This document shows positions 1 to 8,521 of a stretch of 64,000 nucleotides of DNA, piece after piece. Both the position numbers and the translations under genes were made by a program. Location of the stretch: NCBI RefSeq assembly GCF_000407505.1, contig NZ_ASWE01000004.1, positions 425,305 through 489,304 of the forward strand, given 5' to 3'. Origin of the DNA: Enterococcus phoeniculicola ATCC BAA-412 (GTDB lineage Bacteria > Bacillota > Bacilli > Lactobacillales > Enterococcaceae). The notes below the pieces were generated by a model. It did not search any database, was not told the origin of the DNA, and was given only the letters and a program-made list of their open reading frames with translations. Numbering within the stretch: the stretch's first letter is position 1; each line of letters starts with the position of its first letter.

Positions 1-237
1 ATCAGGTGGACTACTAAAAAGATAAATCATCACAGCATAAAGCAAACTATATGCTGATAAGAAAAACATACATAAAATCGAAATGACTACAAAAAAGTAT
101 TTCTGTTTAACTAATGAAATAAGATAAATAGCAAGTAAGATACTGACTATGTAAGCGGATAATGGGTGTACAAACAAAAAAAATAGAATGACTGCAGTGT
201 TAATTACTATCAATAATATGTATAGAAATTTTTCCAT
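1..237 (-). CDS. Partial membrane protein, cut by the window edge
   Basis: An open frame of 79 codons runs from an ATG at 237 leftwards to base 1 with no stop, so the C-terminus lies outside the window. A GGAGG ribosome binding site sits 9 bases before the ATG. The visible part is almost all hydrophobic, beginning MEKFLYILLIVINTAVILFF, and forms two or three transmembrane helices broken by a short basic loop (VKQKY). I do not recognise a family. It is transcribed in the same direction as the next gene to the right (326-796) and may be downstream of it. The reading frame and start are well supported; the function is unknown. Confidence 0.6.
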   Translation of the reverse strand, partial: MEKFLYILLIVINTAVILFFLFVHPLSAYIVSILLAIYLISLVKQKYFFVVISILCMFFLSAYSLLYAVMIYLFSSPPD

Positions 238-325
238 GTTAAGAAACCTCCAATTCTTATTAGTGTGACATAAAGAGACCACCATGTATCGAATACATAG
301 TGGCAACAGACAGTATGCTGTTTCA

Positions 326-796
326 TTATAGCCAAGTCTGCTTTAAAACAAAATAGCTACCTCTAATTTCTCCAGCAAGTTTTGATTTTTGTTTAGCAAA
401 TTTAAATTTTCCTTCTAATTCTTCTGGAATTTGCATACCCTCTGAGAGTTTAATCCCCACTGCTCGTTTAGGTTTCTCGCCATTCTTTGTATATAGAACA
501 TTAAGAACCATCCCATTCTCAAAGTAAAATTCAGGCCAATAGATATTTTCGTCTTCATAAATGGCAACTTCTAGAACCTTAGACTGAAATTCTAAATTAC
601 GCTCCTCGATTAAAATCTTTTTAAGCCAGTTAACTTCTTCTGGTTTCTTTTTGGCTGGAAAGGTTACATAGTCATATTTAAACTTATTCCAAAAATAACG
701 AGCTTCGTTCGCTCTTAAGCCAGCCAACGCTTCAGCAACAGGTGAAGCTTCTAATCCTATGGTTTCTATTTCATTAAAATTTACTTTGTATGACAT
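326..796 (-). CDS. Hypothetical soluble protein, 156 aa
   Basis: This is an intact frame with an ATG at 796 and a purine-rich AGAAAGAGAG stretch upstream as a plausible ribosome binding site. The protein is charged and lysine/glutamate-rich, with no signal peptide or membrane segment, so it should be cytoplasmic. The central part (about residues 75-110) alternates aromatic and hydrophobic residues (YWPEFYFENG) like a beta-sheet domain, followed by a basic C-terminal stretch. I do not recognise the family and give no function. About 90 bases separate it from the membrane-protein gene on its left, so the two may be co-transcribed. Confidence 0.6.
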   Translation of the reverse strand: MSYKVNFNEIETIGLEASPVAEALAGLRANEARYFWNKFKYDYVTFPAKKKPEEVNWLKKILIEERNLEFQSKVLEVAIYEDENIYWPEFYFENGMVLNVLYTKNGEKPKRAVGIKLSEGMQIPEELEGKFKFAKQKSKLAGEIRGSYFVLKQTWL

Positions 797-1243
797 GTTT
801 ATTCATCTCTCTTTCTAGGTTTCATTGCTTTTCTGACTTCACCATATTTTAAAATGAAAGAAAAAATTCCTTACTGTGCTGTGGTTGTAACAGCTAAACT
901 CTTTTCTTATTCTATCTTCTCATATAAAATCAGGATTCTCTTCATCTTGTCAATAGTATATGAACACCAGTTCACTTTGTAAAGTAAAATGAAAATAAAG
1001 ATTTTATAGAAAAGTGACAAATTTTATAAAGGGTAGGTTCATTTACAATCAGAAAATTCTCCACTGTTTTTTACAACCTTTGTAGCGTGCTACGACTTGA
1101 TGTATACAAGAATGAACCCTCTAACAATTTATTTTACAATTGAAAGCTGCAAGAGTGAAAAAAAAGGAAACAAGTGGAAGAGTTCTATCTTTATTATTAA
1201 TAAGGTATATAATAAAGATAAACGTATGAAAGATGAGATTTAA
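797..1243. other. Intergenic region with a long inverted repeat
   Basis: I see no convincing gene here. The left part must hold the promoter of the leftward gene ending at 326. GGTTCATT (1036-1043) and AATGAACC (1111-1118) form a perfect 8-base inverted repeat that encloses a small GTAGC-GT-GCTAC hairpin near 1082. No T-run follows, so this is not an ordinary terminator. It could be a structured leader or an operator. Confidence 0.3.
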
Positions 1244-1594
1244 ATGGGGAATTACATAGTGAAACATTATAATTTTTTTATTAAAGTAAATTGGATTTTA
1301 AGTGTAGTAACTGCAGTAGCGAATATATTTCTTTATACTAAACTACCTCAAATAGTTGGTAATCACTTTAACATGTTGGGAATCCCTGATAGTTCAGGTG
1401 GAAAAGCAATTATATGGGCGTTCCCATTAATCTTTTTGGTATGTGCATTTTTATTTAATGAAGCATATATTGATAAGTTAAGTCTTGGCTGGATTAAAAA
1501 TAAAAAAATAATGAAAATTTGTATATTGGGGGTACAAATCATTCTGTGGATAGCTATACTAAGTCCCTATATTTATTATTTTTCGATAATATAG
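1244..1594 (+). CDS. Small DUF1648-like membrane protein
   Basis: The 116-aa product has three predicted membrane helices (about residues 12-32, 53-72 and 90-112). Between the first two lies LPQIVGNHFNMLGIPDSSGG, which matches the signature of DUF1648 domains (LPxxIPxHFNxxGxPDxxGxK) found in SdpI-type immunity and transport proteins. It is only about as long as one such domain, so it is a minimal or shortened member. The start is uncertain: the ATG at 1244 has a weak purine stretch before it, and a GTG at 1259 is an alternative. The gene is followed by a repeat-family terminator at 1712-1753. Membership is inferred from the motif only. Confidence 0.55.
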   Translation: MGNYIVKHYNFFIKVNWILSVVTAVANIFLYTKLPQIVGNHFNMLGIPDSSGGKAIIWAFPLIFLVCAFLFNEAYIDKLSLGWIKNKKIMKICILGVQIILWIAILSPYIYYFSII

Positions 1595-1654
1595 TAACGA
1601 TAAAAAAAGTATGAGTAAATCTGAACAAAAGTGGAGACCATTCATTCTTAAAGC

Positions 1655-1711
1655 GTTTGGCTTTTAGAGATTGATGAGAGCAAACGCAGTATCTTTATTA
1701 AGAATTTACGA
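1655..1711 (+). repeat. Degenerate intergenic repeat fragment
   Basis: This stretch contains GATTGATGAGAGCAAACGCA, a diverged copy of the core found in the 58-bp arrays at 23.6 and 63.7 kb (GATGAGAGCGAAACGCAGTG). It is followed by TTTATTAAGAATTTACGAGG, which is also present before the terminators at 16.1, 23.9 and 30.5 kb. It therefore belongs to the same modular element family, with only part of one repeat unit left. Confidence 0.55.
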
Positions 1712-1753
1712 GGATGAGACATAACTTAAACAGTTATGTCCCATCCTTTTTTT
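1712..1753 (+). terminator. Repeat-family rho-independent terminator
   Basis: GGATGAGACATAAC pairs with GTTATGTCCCATCC around a short TTAAACA loop, followed by seven T. The stem is one of a covarying set in this window (see 23940-23980, 30547-30583 and 39594-39636). It ends transcription from the gene at 1244-1594. Confidence 0.8.
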
Positions 1754-2244
1754 ACCAGGTTTTGTAAGTAACGAGGAAATTTGGGAGAAAAAATTAATTC
1801 TTTCTCCATTCGAACTTTTCTTTCACTGAATCTGCATAATATAGCCCCTCATTGGATTTTTTTAGTGCCTAATCTCTTTTTTTAAATTATTTTATCGGCC
1901 GTCTTTTGTTCGTATTGGACACGCAAATGATTTATAAAAACACTTTGTATGGTTTTTAAAAGGGGGAGTTCATTTCTGCATAGAATGGGTCTAAGTTTGT
2001 CTTACAAATGGAACTTGGGCTAAGATCAAATTTTAAATTGCGTAAAAAATTGGGGAATAGTACATTTATAAATTTAATATATAGAGTAGTGGGAACGTGT
2101 ATAGAATAATAAATACTCTCTTGATTAAGTTGATGAATGGATAGAGGAATAAAGGAATTATAGTTAAATAAATATCAACTGTTATTTATCATCTATCTTT
2201 CTCATGGTATACTGGGGAAGTATCATATTTTTAAGGAGGATATT
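1754..2244. other. Intergenic region with promoter for the lipoprotein gene
   Basis: No gene is seen. A small hairpin (GGAGAAA / TTTCTCC, about 1783-1808) lies just after the terminator. Near the right end, an extended -10 (TGGTATACT, -10 hexamer at 2208-2213) is correctly placed for the gene starting at 2245, with a poor -35. The rest is A+T-rich with no structure I can interpret. Confidence 0.35.
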
Positions 2245-2625
2245 ATGAAAAAAGTTATAACAGGAGTTATTTTGACGATAGGTTTGGTATTGGTTGGCTG
2301 TTCTTCGGTAAAAACCGAAGTGTTCACTCAAGTGATGACTGGGATGAAAGCTGAGGTCAAGATTGGTCATAAAAAAGATACTATTGAGTCTATGGAAATG
2401 ACGATAAAGTTTGATAATGAGGCATTTGGTATTGACGATAAAGAGGCTGCCCAAGAAGTTGTAGACACAATGAATAAGCCAGAAGAACTGGAAAAAGCGA
2501 GCATGGATTATAATAACAAGGAGACAACGATTACTTTTAAAGCTTCTGATAAGATGTTAAAAGATGGAGAATCGTATACAGATGTAGAAAAAGAAATGAA
2601 AGATCAAGGATTTAAAAAGAAATAA
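2245..2625 (+). CDS. Small lipoprotein, possibly YehR/DUF1307-like
   Basis: The start is fixed by AAGGAGGA eight bases before the ATG. The 126-aa product begins MKKVITGVILTIGLVLVGCS, a signal peptide with lipobox LVGC, so it should be lipid-anchored on the outer face of the membrane through Cys19. The mature part is charged and lysine/glutamate-rich, with a predicted beta-rich core (TGMKAEVKIGHKKDTIESME) and a C-terminal region ending in KDQGFKKK. Size and layout fit the small YehR-type (DUF1307) lipoproteins, but the match is by overall look, not a diagnostic motif. It is a single gene with its own promoter and terminator. Confidence 0.6.
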   Translation: MKKVITGVILTIGLVLVGCSSVKTEVFTQVMTGMKAEVKIGHKKDTIESMEMTIKFDNEAFGIDDKEAAQEVVDTMNKPEELEKASMDYNNKETTITFKASDKMLKDGESYTDVEKEMKDQGFKKK

Positions 2626-2650
2626 TAGTACATAGTCAATACATTTTGCC

Positions 2651-2722
2651 TGAGGATGGGGACAGAAGAGATTAACTCCGAGAAATAGGAGAGAGTCATT
2701 TCAGTCCCCACCCTCATTTTTT
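2651..2722 (+). terminator. Terminator with repeat-family head sequence in the loop
   Basis: TGAGGATGGGGAC (2651-2663) pairs with GTCCCCACCCTCA (2704-2716), followed by seven T. The long loop carries ACAGAAGAG and AACTCCGAGAAATAGG. These match the head of the 23.5-kb element (GGACAGAAG, AGCTCCGAGAAATAAG), so this looks like a short member of the same family with no 58-bp units. Confidence 0.75.
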
Positions 2723-2868
2723 TCCGAGTCTCCCTTTAAAAAAAGTATTGGAACGTGCAGCATTATTGACGGGATAGCTCTTTACCGATTTTTAGGCTAA
2801 GATGTTTAGCAATTTTTCCGACTATGTTATAATGATACAGTTGAATTCATAGGAAATGAGGATATGTG

Positions 2869-3789
2869 ATGGAGGGCATTTTGCCATTATGGAAAGAGCG
2901 TGGCATGACCAGTCATGACTGCGTATTTAAACTAAGAAAGATTTTGAAAACCAAGAAGATTGGTCATGGGGGGACTCTTGATCCTGATGTAGATGGGGTG
3001 TTGCCAATCTGTATAGGTAAAGCAACCAAGGTGATTGAATATATGGTAGACTCCGGAAAAATTTATGAAGGAGAAATTACATTAGGCTTCTCTACGACCA
3101 CCGAAGATCGTTCGGGAGAAATAGTTGAAAAAAAAGAGGTAGAAACGCCTCTAACCAATGAACAAATTGATGCAGCTATGAATCAGATGAATGGAACGAT
3201 TACTCAAATTCCTCCGATGTATTCAGCGGTTAAGGTGAATGGAAAACGCTTGTATGAATACGCTAGAAATGGTGAAACAGTTGAAAGACCCAGGAGAACG
3301 GCGGAAATTCATTCATTTGTCCGAACAACAGAACCTACATGGGATGAAGAAGCCAAAACACAATCTTGGCGATTTAAGGTGATTTGCGGAAAAGGAACCT
3401 ATGTCCGTACGCTTTCAGTTGATACAGGAGCACTTTTAGGTTATCCCGCGCACATGTCAGATTTGAGTCGATTAGCAAGCGGAGGACTTTCTAAAGAACA
3501 ATCCTTAACCTTAGAGCAAGTCGCACAAGTAATGGAAAATCATACAATAAATGATGTACTGCTACCAATTGAATACGGAGTTTCTTCGTTAAAAAGAGTG
3601 GATATCACTGAAGAAGTGTGGGAAAAAGTAAAAAATGGCATGCGTCTTTCTTATGAGGTATTCAGTTTAAAGAAGATGCCTGAGGAAGAAATTGCTTTAT
3701 TTTATGAAGGAAACGTAGTCAGCATTTATTTGCCCAATCCGAAAGAAAAAAATATTTTAAAACCAAGTAAGGTTCTTAGAAATGAATAG
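2869..3789 (+). CDS. truB: tRNA pseudouridine(55) synthase
   Basis: TruB converts U55 in the T-loop of tRNAs to pseudouridine. The sequence has the family start (GILPLWKERGMTSHD), the catalytic block GHGGTLDPDVDGVLP with the nucleophilic Asp in TLDP, and PPMYSAVKVNGKRLYEYAR and GKGTYVRTLSVDTG further on. At 306 aa it is the normal bacterial length. A GTG at 2866 is in frame, but the ATG at 2869 is better spaced from the GAGGA site, so I use it. An extended -10 (TATAAT, 2828-2833) lies upstream. ribF follows after 12 bases, an arrangement common in Bacillota. The usual infB/rbfA genes are not immediately upstream. Confidence 0.95.
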   Translation: MEGILPLWKERGMTSHDCVFKLRKILKTKKIGHGGTLDPDVDGVLPICIGKATKVIEYMVDSGKIYEGEITLGFSTTTEDRSGEIVEKKEVETPLTNEQIDAAMNQMNGTITQIPPMYSAVKVNGKRLYEYARNGETVERPRRTAEIHSFVRTTEPTWDEEAKTQSWRFKVICGKGTYVRTLSVDTGALLGYPAHMSDLSRLASGGLSKEQSLTLEQVAQVMENHTINDVLLPIEYGVSSLKRVDITEEVWEKVKNGMRLSYEVFSLKKMPEEEIALFYEGNVVSIYLPNPKEKNILKPSKVLRNE

Positions 3790-3801
3790 AAGGTATAGAT
3801 A

Positions 3802-4749
3802 ATGAAAATTATTAAATTAAGACATCCATATAAACAAACAGAAATTCCAACAGAAAAAGTCGTACTTGTACTTGGTTTCTTTGATGGCGTTCATAGAGGG
3901 CATCAAAAAGTAATTGAGACAGGGAAAAAGCTAGCCGAAGAAAATCAGCTGAAACTTGCGGTTATGACCTTTAACCAACATCCGTCCATTGTTTTTCAAA
4001 AATTATTGCCTGAAAATATGCGTTATCTGACTAGCCTTGAACAAAAGGAAAGACATATGGCTGAGTTAGGTGTTGATTATTTGTATGAAGTAGAATTTAC
4101 CTCTTCATTTGCAAGCTTACCGCCACAAGCATTTGTCGATCAATATATTGTTGACCTTCATGCTGAATATGCAGTATCAGGATTTGATTATACGTATGGT
4201 CCAAAAGATATAGCAGATGTTAAACATCTTCCTGAGTATGCGAAAGGTCGATTTGAAACGATTACTGTACCAAAAGAAGAAGATGAAGGAGAGAAAATCA
4301 GCTCCACTCGTATTCGTGAATTAATGGCGCAGGGAAATATGGAAGAGGTAACTAATTTATTAGGCTATACTTATGAGATTGAGGGAACTGTGATTCATGG
4401 TGACGCTCGAGGCCGCTTATTAGGCTTTCCAACTGCAAATATAAAAACAAAAAGTACCGTACGCTTACCGGAAGAAGGTGTATATGTATCTGAACTAAAA
4501 GTTGGGGATACATGGTATCCGGCAATGGGTTCAATCGGGCATAATGATACATTTGGTGCCGGACGAGAGCTAACGGTTGAAGTGTATATTCTTGATTTTC
4601 ATCGCGACATTTATGGTGAACAAGTTGCAGTACGCTGGAATCATCTCTTACGTGAACAAGTGGCATTTGATGGTGCAGAAGCACTGGTTAAGCAATTAAA
4701 GCAAGATGAAGTAGACACACGAGCCTATTTTGAAAAAAGAAATGCCTAG
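3802..4749 (+). CDS. ribF: Bifunctional riboflavin kinase / FAD synthetase
   Basis: RibF phosphorylates riboflavin to FMN and adenylates FMN to FAD. The N-terminal nucleotidyltransferase domain (about residues 15-180) shows LGFFDGVHRGHQKVI and ISSTRIRELM. The C-terminal riboflavin kinase domain (about 185-310) shows GTVIHGDARGRLLGFPTANI and a VEVYILDF strand. The 315-aa length is typical. It lies 12 bases after truB and should share its transcript, which ends at the hairpin at 4810-4837. Nothing is unusual about it. Confidence 0.95.
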   Translation: MKIIKLRHPYKQTEIPTEKVVLVLGFFDGVHRGHQKVIETGKKLAEENQLKLAVMTFNQHPSIVFQKLLPENMRYLTSLEQKERHMAELGVDYLYEVEFTSSFASLPPQAFVDQYIVDLHAEYAVSGFDYTYGPKDIADVKHLPEYAKGRFETITVPKEEDEGEKISSTRIRELMAQGNMEEVTNLLGYTYEIEGTVIHGDARGRLLGFPTANIKTKSTVRLPEEGVYVSELKVGDTWYPAMGSIGHNDTFGAGRELTVEVYILDFHRDIYGEQVAVRWNHLLREQVAFDGAEALVKQLKQDEVDTRAYFEKRNA

Positions 4750-4809
4750 TTTTACGTTAAATAAATGGACCCATTCCAGTGGATCTTTTTGAATAAATGA
4801 CGAAAGAAG

Positions 4810-4837
4810 TTTGGACAGATGTGTTCAAGCTTTTTTC
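4810..4837 (+). terminator. Terminator after ribF
   Basis: TTTGGACA and TGTTCAAG form a hairpin with one mismatch around GATG, followed by CTTTTTT. It lies about 60 bases after the ribF stop and before the convergent kinase gene. Confidence 0.65.
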
Positions 4838-4940
4838 GGCGTTTGTATGAGGAAAATGTGTTCCTATTTAAGTGAATCAGTGAGTATTTGAAATGAACGA
4901 CCTGTTTCTTATCTTTTCCTATTTTATCTACTCACGGGTT

Positions 4941-6275
4941 CTAACATTTGTAGCTATCTAAAAAAATAATAGTTGTCTGAAAATTATTTTCTGAGATTTC
5001 TTGATGATATAGACCGTTGTTTTTTTTGACATAATAGCGTATATTTTTCAAACCTAGCCCATTTGCTACTCGATCAATTCGAGTAGTCTTTTCTTTTTCA
5101 TCAAATTTATTTATAAGCTCAATTTTAATTTTTCCATCGAAAGAATGAATGGTAAAATAAACCACTTTCTCCTCTTTTTTCTCATTTCGTATCGCTGCTT
5201 CAATTGCGTTGTCTAGCAAATTTCCCAATATCATGACAAATATATCTTGATTTAATCTAGTTGTTTCTGGAAGAAGAACCTCGGCTATCAGACGGACATC
5301 ATTTAATTCAGAAATTCGAGCTTTTTCATTGATAAGGTAATTTAAACTGAAATTATGCGTATAGAATATTTCAGAAGAATGAATTATCTCGAGTTCACTT
5401 TTAAGATATTCTTTTACTTTTTCTAAATGAATAGGGGAAGGACGTTCTAATAAACTAAGAATATAAATGTATTGGTTTTTCAAATTATGTCGTTGTGTAT
5501 CTATTTTTTTCTGATTTTCTTTCATTGAATTCAGGTATTTTAATTCTCCTATATACCGCTGATTCAATAAGGTCATCTCTACTTCTTTGGATAGTGCGTT
5601 TTCTAAAAAGATAAAAATATAGATGACAGAAAAAAAGAGAATAGAAAAAATGATAAGAATGATTATCTGTAATTCTTTGCTTAATGAATAGTTTAGTTGT
5701 TTCCACATAAAGGAAATAAGGATACTTCCTAGGATCAAAATGAGTGAAATGAAGATCAGTAAAGGTCCTGATTTTCTTCTTATATAGTTTTGTGTGAGTC
5801 TCTCTTTGAAAGGCACAAGACATTGTATAAGCAGAATTTTTAGTAAGAATGAAAAGATGGAATAGAGCACTCGTTCTGTCACTATTGAATGGGGATTAGG
5901 TAGAATGAAATATAATAGCGTAGTCGCATATGCGTTTGTCAATAAGAATAGATTTGATAAAAAGAAACTCCAAAAAAACATATTTTTGTGAAAAGAGTGT
6001 ATTTCCTCACTAAGGATCATACAGAATAAAAAATAAAGAATATACTGCAAAATCGTTTGATAGATTATGTACCAATTCTGGAGGTGAATCAGTAGAAATC
6101 CTGTAATAATATAATTTTCAGATGCAAATTGTAGAGCCAAAACAGCGCATAAGAAAAACAATATAGTCATACGTTTTTTTTGACTGATTTGTTTCCCTTT
6201 AAAAAAATAGACTAAAAGTAAAAAGGGAAGAATTGTATCAAGAATACTCAGCACGAATTCTAGTGAGTCAATCAT
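4941..6275 (-). CDS. AgrC-like membrane sensor histidine kinase
   Basis: The protein is 444 aa. The first ~225 residues are very hydrophobic, with six or seven membrane helices, as in peptide-pheromone receptors of the AgrC/FsrC/ComD class. A coiled linker follows, then the dimerisation box with the likely phospho-acceptor His263 in QRHNLKNQ. The GHKL ATPase domain has its N box at ILGNLLDNAIEAA and G box at NGLGLKNIRYYVKKNNG. AgrC members usually have RHD rather than the RHN seen here. The gene starts 4 bases after the response regulator stop, so the two are one operon. No agrB/agrD-like pheromone genes are visible in the window. Confidence 0.88.
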   Translation of the reverse strand: MIDSLEFVLSILDTILPFLLLVYFFKGKQISQKKRMTILFFLCAVLALQFASENYIITGFLLIHLQNWYIIYQTILQYILYFLFCMILSEEIHSFHKNMFFWSFFLSNLFLLTNAYATTLLYFILPNPHSIVTERVLYSIFSFLLKILLIQCLVPFKERLTQNYIRRKSGPLLIFISLILILGSILISFMWKQLNYSLSKELQIIILIIFSILFFSVIYIFIFLENALSKEVEMTLLNQRYIGELKYLNSMKENQKKIDTQRHNLKNQYIYILSLLERPSPIHLEKVKEYLKSELEIIHSSEIFYTHNFSLNYLINEKARISELNDVRLIAEVLLPETTRLNQDIFVMILGNLLDNAIEAAIRNEKKEEKVVYFTIHSFDGKIKIELINKFDEKEKTTRIDRVANGLGLKNIRYYVKKNNGLYHQEISENNFQTTIIFLDSYKC

Positions 6276-6279
6276 TTTA

Positions 6280-6987
6280 TTATAAGACCTCCTTTAATTT
6301 TAACAATAGTTCTTTACGTATATTGTCTGAAAATTTTCTTCCAATAGGTAGTTCTATGACAGATTCGCCATCTGACAGTGTAATGAGCTTAGAAGAGAGT
6401 TTACAAACGTATTTGGTATTTAGGATGTAAGAATTATGACATTGTAAAAAATTATTATTTAATTTATTCAGTAGCTCTGCGTTTGACATGATTGCTTTAT
6501 GAATTTTATTGCGCGTATGAATGTATACCCATTTTTTATTTTTTTCAAAATAAATAATCTCTCTAAATTTGAGACTGTGTAAATTTTTATTGAAAGTGAA
6601 AATAAACCGTCCCTCATCAGCTTCGGTGTAGTTGATTAAGCGATTGAGTACTGGGAAAAGTTTCTCTTTAGTAATTGGTTTGAGCAAATAATCAAAGGTT
6701 CTTATAGAAAATACTTCAGGCATGTATTTTTCAAAGCTTGTAAGAAAAATGATGAGAGTTTGCTGATTGGTTTCTCTTAAAAATTTAGCTAGTTCGATAC
6801 CAGAAAAATCAGGCATTTGGATATCTAAAAGTAAAAGGTCATATTCATCGTTGTCAAACGATTTTTTTAATTTTTTTGAAGAAGTAAACACATGAATATC
6901 GAATAATTCACTATTGTACATCCTTAATAAGCGTTCCATAGTAACAGTTGTTGCTAAATCATCATCACATACGGCAATTTTTATCAT
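6280..6987 (-). CDS. AgrA-like LytTR response regulator
   Basis: This 235-aa regulator has a receiver domain (residues 1-120) with acidic pocket CDDD (8-10), phospho-acceptor Asp55 in LLLLDIQMPD, and Lys in LLKPITKEK. The C-terminal LytTR DNA-binding domain (about 135-235) contains the usual FEKNKKWVYIHT and CHNSYILNTKYV strands. It is the first gene of the leftward operon with its kinase. It is divergent from the exported peptidase gene at 7088, and the 100-bp gap between them carries three GTAGTTT heptamers that could be its binding sites. By analogy to AgrA/FsrA it probably activates secreted-protein genes; its targets here are inferred from position. Confidence 0.9.
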   Translation of the reverse strand: MIKIAVCDDDLATTVTMERLLRMYNSELFDIHVFTSSKKLKKSFDNDEYDLLLLDIQMPDFSGIELAKFLRETNQQTLIIFLTSFEKYMPEVFSIRTFDYLLKPITKEKLFPVLNRLINYTEADEGRFIFTFNKNLHSLKFREIIYFEKNKKWVYIHTRNKIHKAIMSNAELLNKLNNNFLQCHNSYILNTKYVCKLSSKLITLSDGESVIELPIGRKFSDNIRKELLLKLKEVL

Positions 6988-7007
6988 CTATTTATTCCTT
7001 CTTTACT

Positions 7008-7062
7008 GTAGTTTGTGCCATCAACGGTTTTTGCTGGTAGTTTTATTATATAAATAAACTAC
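7008..7062. promoter_or_regulatory. Candidate LytTR operator: three GTAGTTT heptamers
   Basis: GTAGTTT occurs at 7008-7014 and 7037-7043, 29 bases apart (close to three helical turns), and inverted at 7056-7062. LytTR regulators bind spaced direct repeats. The position between the divergent regulator and peptidase genes fits, but the heptamer is not an exact match to the AgrA consensus. Confidence 0.4.
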
Positions 7063-7087
7063 GTTAAATAAAGAAGGAATTCGATAA

Positions 7088-7762
7088 ATGAAGAAAAAAT
7101 TATTTATTTTTTTTATTCTTACCATTCTTTTTGTTTTGGCAATAAAAAAATATGACACAAAGCCAGTCTCTCATCTAATTAATGTTCCACTTGAAAATCA
7201 AAATAGTGATGAAAAACTTGGAAATGGCTGTGAAATAACAGCTCTCAGTATGTTGTTAAAATATGAAGGCTATAAGGTAAATAAAAATGAACTAGCAGAA
7301 ATTCTTGAGTATGTGCCTGTTAAAATTGATGCAAATACTTACGGAAACCCTCGCGATGGGTTTGTTGGAAATATTTATGGTGGACTTGATGCGATGGGTG
7401 TCTTTGTCGAACCTATTGCTAAGGTTGCAAAAACCATTGTAAAAAAAGAGAAAGAGATAGTTTTTGGTGAGGAAATTCCTTTCTCGAAAATCGAAGATCA
7501 AGTAAAAAATGGAAATCCTGTTTGGGTTTTGACGACCATTGACTATCAAATTCCCCAACCTGATGATCTTTTTATTTGGCATACAACAAAGGGAGAAGTA
7601 CAGGTCAACAGGCTCTGTCACTCTGTGGTCATTACAGGGGTAGATGATACACATGTTTATGTAAATGATCCTTATGGAAAGAAAAATAAGTCTGTGCCTA
7701 AATCAAGGTTTATAAAAACTTATAAAAGTATGAATGAGCAAGCCCTATATTTTAACCAGTAA
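7088..7762 (+). CDS. Exported C39-like cysteine peptidase family protein
   Basis: The 224-aa product starts with a strongly hydrophobic N-terminal helix (KKKLFIFFILTILFVLAIKK) that acts as a signal or membrane anchor. The rest is a Peptidase_C39_2-type papain fold. It has a catalytic Cys48 in GNGCEITALSMLLKYEG, His178 in CHSVVITGVD and Asn/Asp at 193-194 in VNDPYG. Such proteins act on peptides outside the cell or are catalytically uncharacterised. It is divergent from the AgrC/A-like system and 63 bases upstream of a second exported protein, which suggests one pheromone-controlled secretion unit. The substrate is unknown. Confidence 0.75.
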   Translation: MKKKLFIFFILTILFVLAIKKYDTKPVSHLINVPLENQNSDEKLGNGCEITALSMLLKYEGYKVNKNELAEILEYVPVKIDANTYGNPRDGFVGNIYGGLDAMGVFVEPIAKVAKTIVKKEKEIVFGEEIPFSKIEDQVKNGNPVWVLTTIDYQIPQPDDLFIWHTTKGEVQVNRLCHSVVITGVDDTHVYVNDPYGKKNKSVPKSRFIKTYKSMNEQALYFNQ

Positions 7763-7825
7763 AAGAGGGAGAAGATAGGTTAAAAAATAAAGTTAGATAA
7801 TCACAGTAGGAAGGAATGTGAAGAA

Positions 7826-8521
7826 ATGAAAAAAATAATATTAATCGCAGTAATATTTATCGGAGGGATTTTTTACAGCACCACAGCAAAGGCATCAGTC
7901 TTTGGAAGAGAGGAGATACCAGCAGATACACAAGAAACCTATTTCCAAGAAAACTTTTTATCAGAATTTTCTGATTCAGATAAGTTAACTGTGCTTCCAG
8001 ATGGAGGTGTTTTGCATGGACGGGCAACTGTTTCTTCTGTGGACGATCCGTCAATTATTATTAGTACGTATGATAGTGCTACTGATAGTCAAGCTATCAG
8101 TGTTGGAGAATTAAAAAAATTATACAAAGCGGAAAAAGAATTGTCTGACTTGGGCTATGTTTATTTAAGTACCGATGATAAGAGTACGAGTGTTCCAACA
8201 AAAATAATGTCATTGGACTATGGTGCATCGTATTCATCAAATAAGTTCACTGGAAGTGGCTGGCGATTTGGCGGGTTTCTTTTTAAAGCCATTAATTCCC
8301 CATTCCCCAATCTAATTTGGTCATCTCATGTGGATAGCGGGCTTGTGGGTACAAAATCACAAGCAAACTATACCCATGACAATGGTAGTCAAAGTGTATA
8401 CCAAGGAGTTTTTGTAAATGTTGATCAGCGCTTGTCTGTTTCAAATACTCGAGTGTACTATAGCTATTCACCAAAGGATGGAACCTATTATTTTGTTGGG
8501 AATGTAGATAGCAAGCTTTAG
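7826..8521 (+). CDS. Secreted protein of unknown function
   Basis: AGGAAGG lies upstream of the ATG. The 231-aa protein has a signal peptide (about residues 1-24, MKKIILIAVIFIGGIFYSTT, cleavage near AKA-S). The mature part has no Cys and is rich in Ser, Tyr, Gly and Asp, with aromatic beta-strands (GSGWRFGGFLFKA, TRVYYSYSPKDGTYYFVG). This look is shared by small secreted enterococcal and bacillar proteins, including some antibacterial ones, but I do not recognise the family. It follows the C39-like peptidase by 63 bases and probably shares its transcript, so the two may be an enzyme and its substrate or a joint secreted system. Confidence 0.65.
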   Translation: MKKIILIAVIFIGGIFYSTTAKASVFGREEIPADTQETYFQENFLSEFSDSDKLTVLPDGGVLHGRATVSSVDDPSIIISTYDSATDSQAISVGELKKLYKAEKELSDLGYVYLSTDDKSTSVPTKIMSLDYGASYSSNKFTGSGWRFGGFLFKAINSPFPNLIWSSHVDSGLVGTKSQANYTHDNGSQSVYQGVFVNVDQRLSVSNTRVYYSYSPKDGTYYFVGNVDSKL

